Positions 1 to 4,716 of a stretch of DNA of 5,049 nucleotides are shown here, piece after piece. Each line of letters opens with the position of its first letter. Within the stretch, counting starts at the first letter, position 1. Source of the DNA: Pseudomonadota bacterium (GTDB lineage Bacteria; Pseudomonadota; Alphaproteobacteria; Rhizobiales; Xanthobacteraceae); assembly GCA_023405565.1 (NCBI GenBank), contig JAEXXW010000544.1, positions 1-5,049 of the forward strand, in the 5' to 3' direction. The position numbers were made by a program, and so were the translations under genes. Below the pieces are notes generated by a model. That model did no database searches. It was not told the DNA's origin and saw only the letters and a program-made list of their open reading frames with translations.

Positions 1-207
1 GCACAGGGCGGAGATTCCTACGGACCATATCCGAAAGAATTGCGAATCATCCAGCGGGTAAGCCGACTTCGCGATTGGTCCTGTGAAGGTGTTGCTGGAA
101 AGCCGCAACTCTTCCGAGTGCCAAATAACGCTACGCCGGCTGGGCTTGTGAGGATCGTCTCACAAAACCCGTTAAACGACAGTTTACCCTATTGGGTAGA
201 GGAATAG
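1..207 (+). CDS. Possible C-terminal end of a gene cut by the left edge (doubtful)
   Basis: Reading frame 1 is open from the first base to a TAG at 205-207, giving 68 codons with no in-window start; the other two forward frames close early. The predicted tail ends in SLPYWVEE. I do not recognise the family. Against it being a gene, third positions are only about half G or C, and two TTA codons, rare in GC-rich alphaproteobacteria, fall within about six codons of each other. An open frame of this length is not very improbable by chance. The 3' part also coincides with a run of hairpins, so the stretch may be structured RNA instead. A recently acquired gene would also explain the codon use. Low confidence. 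Confidence 0.25.
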   Translation, partial: AQGGDSYGPYPKELRIIQRVSRLRDWSCEGVAGKPQLFRVPNNATPAGLVRIVSQNPLNDSLPYWVEE

Positions 208-226
208 GGCCGGAAAGCAACGGCGT
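133..226 (+). other. Candidate structured RNA or multi-branched leader
   Basis: Several hairpins lie side by side inside a possible closing stem. ACGCCG (133-138) can pair with CGGCGT (221-226). Inside are TTGTGAG/CTCACAA (146-152 with 159-165), extended by GGG/CCC (142-144 with 168-170); TAAAC/GTTTA (173-177 with 182-186); and CCCTATT/AATAGGG (187-193 with 203-209). The last competes with TACCC/GGGTA (185-189 with 194-198), so two alternative folds are possible. The region is less GC-rich than the confident genes nearby. It could be a small RNA or the leader of the small gene at 369. I do not recognise an Rfam family: the conserved RNase P, tmRNA and cobalamin-riboswitch cores are not evident. 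Strand is assigned only because the next genes lie on the plus strand. Confidence 0.3.
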
Positions 227-321
227 TCCACGTGTATTCCGATCACTAAAGTTTGTGACGGGGTGCCCCCAAGTCTCACGATTGAAAGCTCAATTCCGCC
301 CCACTGGAAACCAAACCATAG

Positions 322-350
322 GGCTTCATTCCCGTGTGGGATGAAATGCC
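322..350 (+). promoter_or_regulatory. Hairpin just upstream of the small gene's ribosome binding site
   Basis: GGC, TTCAT and CCC (322-333, with one bulged T at 330) pair with GGG, ATGAA and GCC (338-350, with an AT bulge at 346-347) around a GTGT loop, about 11 base pairs in all. It ends six bases before the Shine-Dalgarno GAGGAGGA at 357-364. No U-tract follows, so it is not a standard terminator. Plausible roles are a 5'-UTR stabiliser or a translational control element for the small gene. The fold is read by eye and has not been computed. Confidence 0.4.
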
Positions 351-368
351 ATCTTTGAGGAGGATAAA

Positions 369-533
369 ATGAATACTGCCAGGGCTTCTGGCCAGTCGCT
401 TGAAAGCCGGCAAACCGAGGCCAATCTGGACCGCCGTTACGGGCGGATCGCTATTTCGGCCGTCGTCGCAGCTTTGCCCTATCGTAGCGAAACAAAAAAC
501 CAAGCCTACGCTCCGGTGGAGGCCCGCGACTGA
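369..533 (+). CDS. Small conserved-looking protein of unknown function, 54 aa
   Basis: The ATG at 369 follows an unusually good Shine-Dalgarno, GAGGAGGA (357-364), at a suitable spacing, and the frame closes with TGA at 531-533. The protein is basic in its first half (RQTEANLDRRYGRI around residues 14-27), then has a short alanine/valine-rich stretch (AISAVVAAL, about 28-36) and a polar tail. The stretch is too short to be a convincing membrane segment, and there is no cysteine or signal peptide. From memory, short rhizobial proteins share an ANLDRRYG-like core followed by an alanine-rich run, which suggests a conserved small-protein family; this is unverified. It has no obvious operon partner: corA starts 120 bp downstream behind two inverted repeats. 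Function unknown. Confidence 0.6.
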   Translation: MNTARASGQSLESRQTEANLDRRYGRIAISAVVAALPYRSETKNQAYAPVEARD

Positions 534-553
534 TCGAGCTGCCAGGTCGTGCA

Positions 554-606
554 GCGAGGTGCCGATAATAAGCCAATAATAACTTGAAGTCGGCACGGCA
601 CCTCGC
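554..606 (+). terminator. 11-bp perfect inverted repeat between the small gene and corA
   Basis: GCGAGGTGCCG (554-564) and CGGCACCTCGC (596-606) are perfect complements separated by a 31-base AT-rich spacer. An alternative, shorter pairing uses TGCCGA (560-565) with TCGGCA (590-595), because the right arm contains a repeated CGGCAC. The position, 20 bases after the small gene's stop, suits transcription termination. The missing T-run and long loop argue against a classical intrinsic terminator, so it may instead belong to the corA leader. Confidence 0.35.
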
Positions 607-611
607 CATGA

Positions 612-648
612 CTCCGCCGCGCTGCGGTAAGCTCCGCAGACGGCGGAG
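612..648 (+). promoter_or_regulatory. Hairpin that sequesters the corA Shine-Dalgarno
   Basis: CTCCGCCG (612-619) pairs with CGGCGGAG (641-648), and CTGCGG (622-627) pairs with CCGCAG (634-639) around the loop TAAGCT. This gives 14 GC-rich pairs with a small internal loop (CG against A). The corA Shine-Dalgarno GGAGG (645-649) lies almost wholly in the 3' arm, four bases before the ATG at 654. If it forms in the mRNA, ribosome access to corA would be limited, implying a factor, condition or alternative fold that opens it. The pairing is directly visible; the regulatory role is inferred. Confidence 0.5.
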
Positions 649-653
649 GCAGA

Positions 654-1643
654 ATGCTCACTGTTTACATTTTGCGAGGAACAGCCCTCGAACCACGCGT
701 CATCGAGGGTGAAAAAGGCCTCCCTGCCGGGTTGCCCGAAGCTGCTGTCTGGCTCGATCTCCTCAATCCGACGATCGAGGAAGATCGCCTCGTCGAAAAG
801 CTGGTCGGGGTGGCGATCCCGACCCGGGAGGAAATGCAGGAAATCGAGATTTCCAGCCGCCTCTATATCGAGAATGGTGCGCGCTACATGACGGCGACGC
901 TGATGTCGCAATCTGACACGCCGTCACCTGTCACGACACCTGTTTCCTTTATCCTTGCCGGTCAGCGCCTCGTCACCGTACGCTACGACGAACCGCGCCC
1001 TTTTGCCATGACCCGGCACAAGCTTGGCCGTGCGTGCCCGTCCAATGTCACCGGGCGGACCGTGCTGATGGATTTGCTCGACGCCGTCATTGATCGGAAT
1101 GCCGATATTCTCGAACGGATCGGCATGGAAGTCGATCAGGTCTCGCAAAAGGTTTTCGAGACGCGCCGCAGCCGTGGCGGATCATCGCGTGTCTATCAGG
1201 GCATTCTCTACGCGATTGGACGAAAAGGGGATCTGACGTCGAAAGTGCGCGAGAGCCTGGTCTCCATTGGCCGCCTGGTTCTGTTTCTTGCCCAGGAAGG
1301 CGACGATATGCGCTGGTCAAAGGAAATGCGCGCGCAGCTCAAGACGATGCAACGCGACGTTCAATCACTGTCAGACCACACGACGTTTCTGACGAACAGT
1401 ATCACCTTTCTGCTCGACGCGATGCTGGGGCTCGTCAGCATCGAACAGAACAACATCATCAAGCTGTTTTCGGTTGTCGCTGTTGTGTTGATGCCACCGA
1501 CGCTGGTCGGCACCATCTATGGCATGAATTTCGAATACATGCCGGAACTCAAATGGGCGGCGGGCTACCCAACTGCGCTGATTGCGATGATCGTCTCGGC
1601 GATCCTGCCGTATCTTTATTTCAAGTGGAAGAAGTGGCTCTAA
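654..1643 (+). CDS. corA: CorA-family magnesium/divalent cation channel
   Basis: This 329-residue protein fits the CorA family in length and layout. Residues 1 to about 150 form the cytoplasmic alpha/beta domain, followed by a long helical region to about 265 that would line the pentameric funnel. Two C-terminal membrane segments follow, at about 270-289 and 305-323. The signature GMN is at 290-292 at the end of the first segment, and the loop motif MPEL is at 296-299. The tail is basic (KWKKWL), as expected for a cytoplasmic end. The family mediates Mg2+ uptake, and often Co2+ and Ni2+, across the inner membrane. The start is chosen by GGAGG at 645-649 and by the family-like N-terminus. The 3' end overlaps the convergent regulator gene by 23 bp. 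The protein looks intact; ion selectivity cannot be judged from sequence. Confidence 0.95.
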   Translation: MLTVYILRGTALEPRVIEGEKGLPAGLPEAAVWLDLLNPTIEEDRLVEKLVGVAIPTREEMQEIEISSRLYIENGARYMTATLMSQSDTPSPVTTPVSFILAGQRLVTVRYDEPRPFAMTRHKLGRACPSNVTGRTVLMDLLDAVIDRNADILERIGMEVDQVSQKVFETRRSRGGSSRVYQGILYAIGRKGDLTSKVRESLVSIGRLVLFLAQEGDDMRWSKEMRAQLKTMQRDVQSLSDHTTFLTNSITFLLDAMLGLVSIEQNNIIKLFSVVAVVLMPPTLVGTIYGMNFEYMPELKWAAGYPTALIAMIVSAILPYLYFKWKKWL

Positions 1644-2442
1644 GAGACCCGCTGACGTCCAGCGTCATTGCGTTCCGCACATATTCGCCCGGCGTGACGC
1701 CAAAGGTCCGTCGGAACAGTGCGATAAACGCACTAATGCTGTCATAGCCAAGATCGAGTGCGACTGTCGTCACGGGTATGTTCTCTGCCAGCATCTCGAG
1801 AGCACGCAGCAAGCGCGCGCGCTGGCGCCATGCGGTAAACGTAAATCCGGTCTCCGCAACAAAACGGCGGCTGAGAGTTCGGGTGGAGACGCTTGCCCAT
1901 GATGCCCAGGCATCGAGGTCGCGATCATCAGCAGGGGTGGCGGCGAGCGCATTTGCAATTCGCAGCAGGCGCGGATCGTCCGGCATCGGCAGGCCGAGAT
2001 TCTCAGCCGGCAGCGTTCGGATTTCGTTCAAAATGACCTGTGCCAGCGGCATCCGGATGGTGTCGAGCGGCAGGCTTGTCCACTGCGACATGCGCAACAC
2101 TGCCTCTCTCAGGAGACCGGATGTTCGCATGATCACCGGTCGATGAGGCAGGTCTCCACATGCCGACGGTGTGACATAGACACACCAGCCGTCAAAGGGG
2201 CCGTGCGAACGGCCAGAATGAACATGGCCCGGTGGCATCCAGACGGCGTGCACGGCGGGTACGACCCATTGTCCTGACGCCGTTCCGAGCGTGAGGAGAC
2301 CGTGCCAAGCGCCTGCCAACTGCCCGAAGGCATGGCTGTGGGGCCCGGCAACCAGAGCGCTCGGTTCGCTATGCGCCATCGCGAACAGGAGCTGACCATT
2401 TTCAAAGTGGGCGTCGAAAGGAGTAATGAGCGGTCGAGTCAT
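1621..2442 (-). CDS. AraC-family transcriptional regulator with N-terminal cupin domain
   Basis: The 273-residue protein begins with an AraC-type cupin sensor domain: HSH at 35-37 and the strand WMPPGHVH at 68-75, which often carries ligand or metal contacts. It ends with two helix-turn-helix units typical of AraC DNA-binding domains. The first is at about 175-199 (ASVSTRTLSRRF) and the second at about 223-256 (ALDLGYDSISAF, then FRRTFGVTPGEYVR). The overall plan resembles the NimR/YeaM-like branch, but the ligand is unknown. The ATG at 2442 has no clear Shine-Dalgarno; the next methionine at residue 22 has none either and would cut into the sensor domain. The gene is divergent from the PPOX flavoprotein gene, and repeated heptamers in the shared gap are the likely binding sites for it, controlling both genes. 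Confidence 0.9.
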   Translation of the reverse strand: MTRPLITPFDAHFENGQLLFAMAHSEPSALVAGPHSHAFGQLAGAWHGLLTLGTASGQWVVPAVHAVWMPPGHVHSGRSHGPFDGWCVYVTPSACGDLPHRPVIMRTSGLLREAVLRMSQWTSLPLDTIRMPLAQVILNEIRTLPAENLGLPMPDDPRLLRIANALAATPADDRDLDAWASWASVSTRTLSRRFVAETGFTFTAWRQRARLLRALEMLAENIPVTTVALDLGYDSISAFIALFRRTFGVTPGEYVRNAMTLDVSGSLRATSST

Positions 2443-2455
2443 GGCGTGGTTGCGT

Positions 2456-2517
2456 TATCGAATGGCTTCGATAGCTTAGCCGCGCCACGGGTTCATCGCT
2501 ACCGTACGGCTATCGAA
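2456..2517. promoter_or_regulatory. Three-copy TATCGAA operator-like array in the divergent gap
   Basis: The heptamer occurs as TATCGAA at 2456-2462, TTCGATA at 2467-2473 and TATCGAA at 2511-2517. The first two form an inverted repeat with a 4-bp spacer, centres 11 bp apart. The second and third share a longer 9-bp inverted match, TTCGATAGC (2467-2475) and GCTATCGAA (2509-2517), with centres about 42-44 bp apart, close to four helical turns. The array sits only 14 bp from the AraC regulator's start and 36 bp from the flavoprotein's start. Helical phasing between the two genes is what one expects of regulator sites. I could not identify convincing -35/-10 hexamers. Binding by the adjacent AraC protein is inferred. 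Confidence 0.5.
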
Positions 2518-2521
2518 ATTA

Positions 2522-2541
2522 CGGGACCGCGTCCGGTCCCG
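2522..2541 (+). promoter_or_regulatory. Perfect hairpin upstream of the flavoprotein start
   Basis: CGGGACCG (2522-2529) and CGGTCCCG (2534-2541) are perfect complements around the 4-base loop CGTC. The hairpin ends one base before the likely Shine-Dalgarno AGGA (2543-2546) of the gene at 2554. It could be a 5'-UTR element affecting ribosome access or mRNA stability, or a palindromic protein-binding site in the promoter region. Confidence 0.4.
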
Positions 2542-2553
2542 CAGGACAGCATC

Positions 2554-3183
2554 ATGGACCGCCCCCAACTCAATACCCTCTCGGAGCCGGCCGAACTCGA
2601 TGCGCTTTATTTGCCGCCATCGCCGATGATCCAGAAAGCGGTGACGCAGGAGCTGACGCACTTTCATCAGGCTTATCTGCGCGTTGCGTCATTCTTCTGC
2701 CTGTCGACGGGCAGCGATCGCGGGTTGGATGCAACGCCCCGCGGCGGTCCGCCCGGCTTCGTGCGCGTTCTCGACAAGCGAACTTTGGCTTTCGCAGACT
2801 GGCCCGGGAATAACCGGATCGAGTCCCTGCGAAACCTGCTTGAGGACGACCGCGCCGCCCTGCTGTTTCTGTTTCCCGGGCTGGATGTTTTTCTGCGTAT
2901 TAATGGCCGGGCACATATCTCCACGGAGCCGACCCTGCTCGCCGCCCTGGCCGAGGGACAACGGCAGCCCAAATGCGCGATCGTCGTTGCGGTGGAAGAG
3001 GTACTGTTTCACTGCGGCAAGGCCATCAACCGCGCGAAGCTGTGGGACGCCGCAAGTCATATCGACAGAAAGACGCTGCCGAGCGTCGGAACGATGTTGG
3101 CCGCCCTTGCAGAGCTGAAAGATGTGCCGCCTGAGGCTCTGGACGCTCACTACGATACGGCGGTCAAGACAGAGCTCTACTAG
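2554..3183 (+). CDS. PPOX-type FMN-dependent flavoprotein, MSMEG_1061-like
   Basis: The 209-residue protein belongs to the pyridoxamine-5'-phosphate-oxidase-like split-barrel superfamily. Hallmarks of the MSMEG_1061-type subfamily are the glycine/proline-rich RGGPPGFVRVLD (63-74), the FMN-site stretch LAFADWPGNNRIESLRNLL (78-96), a hydrophobic strand LLFLFPG (103-109) and VEEVLFHCGKAINRAKLW (147-164). These place it as a cytoplasmic flavin-binding protein, probably a homodimer, but the substrate is unknown; annotation as a true PNP oxidase would be wrong. The start at ATG 2554 is chosen because AGGA (2543-2546) precedes it and MDRPQL fits a family N-terminus. The in-frame ATG at 2302 would overlap 141 bp of the regulator gene and add an 84-residue extension. 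Divergence from an AraC gene suggests induced expression. It ends with TAG, converging on the SDR gene. Confidence 0.85.
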   Translation: MDRPQLNTLSEPAELDALYLPPSPMIQKAVTQELTHFHQAYLRVASFFCLSTGSDRGLDATPRGGPPGFVRVLDKRTLAFADWPGNNRIESLRNLLEDDRAALLFLFPGLDVFLRINGRAHISTEPTLLAALAEGQRQPKCAIVVAVEEVLFHCGKAINRAKLWDAASHIDRKTLPSVGTMLAALAELKDVPPEALDAHYDTAVKTELY

Positions 3184-3214
3184 AGCGTCTTCCATCAAAG
3201 CCGGAAAGCTCTAG
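3180..3214. terminator. Inverted repeat joining two convergent stop codons
   Basis: CTAGAGC (3180-3186) and GCTCTAG (3208-3214) are perfect complements; inside, TTCC (3190-3193) can pair with GGAA (3202-3205). The stem includes the TAG stop of the flavoprotein gene (3181-3183) and the TAG stop of the SDR gene on the other strand (3211-3213). The position between convergent genes suggests a bidirectional terminator, although there is no T-run on either side. The tAGAGCg...GGAAA pattern also resembles a worn copy of an intergenic repeat I recall from rhizobial genomes; this is unverified. Confidence 0.4.
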
Positions 3215-3966
3215 ACGTGCTGACCGCCATTGATGTGGATTTCTGCGCCATGGACGTAGGACGACGTCTCGGTGCACAGCACATAGATGATCTTCGCCAC
3301 TTCGTCGGGTGTGCCGAGCCGGTGCATCGGGATCTGCTGTTCGACGATTTTCTCCGTCCCCGGTGACAGGATGGCCGTATCGATCTCGCCTGGCGCGATC
3401 GCATTCACGCGAATGCCAAGTGGCCCAAAATCGGCGGCCATTTCGCGCGTGAGCGATGCCAGTGCCGCTTTCGACGTCGCATAGGCGGCACCGGCAAAGG
3501 GATGCACGCGCGAGCCGGCAATCGACGTCACGTTGACGACCGAACCATGGGTGACCTTCAACTCGTCGATCAGGCCGCGCGCCAGCATGATCGGAGCGAA
3601 AAAGTTCACCTGAAACACGTGTTGCCAGACCTTGATATCCGTCTCGATTGCGCTCAGCCGCGTGCCGCCTTCGGCCTTTGGCGAAATCGCAGCGTTGTTC
3701 ACAAGCGCATTCAATTGTCCGTCCGGCAGCCGTCGTTTGATCTCCGCGATGGCCTCGGCGGTGTTGTCGGGATCGCTGAGGTCGACCTGGATATGGTCTT
3801 CCGGCCCCATCTCCCATGGACAATTTTCCGGGAAGGCCTGACGCGAGCAGGTGATCACGCGCCAGCCCGCCGCTGAAAAGCGTTTGACCGTCGCATGACC
3901 GATGCCACGGCTGGCGCCGGTCAGGAGCAGCGTTCGGCGCGGGCCGTTATCGGACAATGAAGGCAT
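3211..3966 (-). CDS. SDR-family NAD(P)-dependent oxidoreductase
   Basis: This 251-residue classical short-chain dehydrogenase/reductase has all key positions. The dinucleotide-binding TGASRGIG is at 16-23, the acidic VDLSD at 61-65 and the NNAA motif at 90-93. The catalytic tetrad is Asn121, Ser148, Tyr162 and Lys166 (YxxxK), followed by the PG motif at 192-193 and C-terminal INGG at 245-248. The basic residue in TGASRG leans toward NADPH, which is only suggestive. The substrate is unknown; the fold is FabG-like, but calling it FabG is unsupported. An AGGA (plus-strand TCCT at 3974-3977) lies seven bases before the ATG. It follows pdxH by 42 bp on the same strand, so the two are probably co-transcribed. 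I recall this pdxH-SDR pairing from Bradyrhizobium relatives; unverified. Confidence 0.92.
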   Translation of the reverse strand: MPSLSDNGPRRTLLLTGASRGIGHATVKRFSAAGWRVITCSRQAFPENCPWEMGPEDHIQVDLSDPDNTAEAIAEIKRRLPDGQLNALVNNAAISPKAEGGTRLSAIETDIKVWQHVFQVNFFAPIMLARGLIDELKVTHGSVVNVTSIAGSRVHPFAGAAYATSKAALASLTREMAADFGPLGIRVNAIAPGEIDTAILSPGTEKIVEQQIPMHRLGTPDEVAKIIYVLCTETSSYVHGAEIHINGGQHV

Positions 3967-4008
3967 ACGTTGATCCTGCCGGAATACTCAAATCGACTGC
4001 AAACCCGC

Positions 4009-4698
4009 TCAAGGGTAAAGGCGAGTCTTGGTCCAAACCTTGGTCCAAGCCTTAGTGGGTTCCGCCTTATCGTCCGCAGTTCGCGCAAAAACAATGCGGT
4101 CATGCAACCGGAATGGACGATCGTGCCAGAACTCGATCGACAAGGGAACGACACGGAAGCCTGACCAGAATGGCGGCCTTGGAATCGTTCCAAGCGGATG
4201 GCGTGCGGTAACTTGTGCGATGGCTTTCTCGAACGCGTGCCGGCTTTCGAGCGGCGATGACTGCTTGCTGGCCCAGGCGCCGATCTGCGCAAGGCGCGGA
4301 CGGGTTGCGAAATAGGCATCGGCTTCGGCATCCGTGACAGCTTCGACACGGCCGCGCACGCGGACTTGGCGGCGCAGCGATTTCCAGTGAAAGAGAAGCG
4401 CTGCCTCCGGTCGTTCTTTCAGCTCACGCGCCTTCGCGCTGTAGAGATTCGTGTAGAAGACGAAGCCGTTCGGGTCGAAACCTTTCAGTAACACCATGCG
4501 GACATCCGGAAAGCCGTCCGCCCCGGCGGTCGCAACCGCCATCGCATTTGGATCGTTAGGTTCGGATCGCGTTGCCTCGTCAAGCCAGGCGGCGAACAGA
4601 GCAAATGGCTCGGCGCTGGCGGTGAAATCACCGGTCGGCGTCGTGGAATCATCGTTCTTTAACGGTTCTGTCTCTTTAATGGTCGGTGTGTCTGTCAT
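4009..4698 (-). CDS. pdxH: Pyridoxine/pyridoxamine 5'-phosphate oxidase
   Basis: The enzyme oxidises pyridoxine or pyridoxamine 5'-phosphate to pyridoxal 5'-phosphate, using FMN and O2, in the cytoplasm. The 229-residue protein carries RMVLLKG (67-73), Tyr82, RRQVR (109-113), YFATRP (129-134), [10 protein letters not shown] (138-147) and the family signature [13 protein letters not shown] (189-201). With this start, the numbering happens to match that of E. coli PdxH, so Arg67, Lys72, Tyr129, Arg133, Arg197 and His199 are all in place. E. coli Ser137, a phosphate contact, is alanine here, probably a family variant. The start MTDTPTIK is family-like but lacks a good Shine-Dalgarno; the upstream ATG at 4770 would add 24 residues and overlap the divergent gene. 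Near the C-terminus a 12-bp tandem duplication gives KAWTKVWT. It probably forms an operon with the downstream SDR gene. Confidence 0.93.
   Translation of the reverse strand: MTDTPTIKETEPLKNDDSTTPTGDFTASAEPFALFAAWLDEATRSEPNDPNAMAVATAGADGFPDVRMVLLKGFDPNGFVFYTNLYSAKARELKERPEAALLFHWKSLRRQVRVRGRVEAVTDAEADAYFATRPRLAQIGAWASKQSSPLESRHAFEKAIAQVTARHPLGTIPRPPFWSGFRVVPLSIEFWHDRPFRLHDRIVFARTADDKAEPTKAWTKVWTKTRLYP
4027..4050. repeat. 12-bp tandem duplication inside the pdxH 3' end
   Basis: CTTGGTCCAAAC (4027-4038) is followed directly by CTTGGTCCAAGC (4039-4050), identical at 11 of 12 positions; the next bases, CTTAGTG, may be a decayed third copy. Since 12 bp is four codons, the frame is kept and the protein gains a K-x-W-T repeat shortly before its TRLYP end. 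Replication slippage is the likely cause. Confidence 0.7.
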
Positions 4699-4703
4699 TC
4701 CGT

Positions 4704-4716
4704 GGAGTACCGAGTG
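4704..4716 (+). promoter_or_regulatory. Ribosome binding site that selects a GTG start
   Basis: GGAG at 4704-4707 stands six bases before a GTG at 4714, in frame with the lipoprotein. None of the later in-frame candidates (TTG 4792, GTG 4801, ATG 4810) has a comparable site, and they would give a signal peptide with no positive charge. This decides the start used here, although only 15 bp then separate it from the divergent pdxH start. Confidence 0.5.

Noticed and set aside
212..230. GGAAA...CGTT pattern resembling an EcfG general stress response promoter
   Set aside because: The spacing between the two elements is far too short for the known GGAAC-N16/17-CGTT arrangement.
608..712. Possible 34-codon upstream reading frame overlapping the corA start, reminiscent of the corL leader peptide
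   Set aside because: There is no Shine-Dalgarno before its ATG and its arginine-rich codons simply read through the GC-rich hairpin.
276..911. 211-codon open frame on the minus strand across the small gene and the corA start
   Set aside because: It lies antisense to two better supported genes, has no recognisable domains, and long antisense frames are common in GC-rich coding DNA.
2302..2553. 84-residue N-terminal extension of the flavoprotein from an ATG at 2302
   Set aside because: It would run antisense through the AraC regulator's start and the operator-like gap; ATG 2554 has a ribosome binding site and fits the family.
3164..3823. 219-codon frame on the minus strand overlapping the SDR gene in another frame
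   Set aside because: The SDR frame has every catalytic motif; this one is an arginine-rich shadow with no domain.
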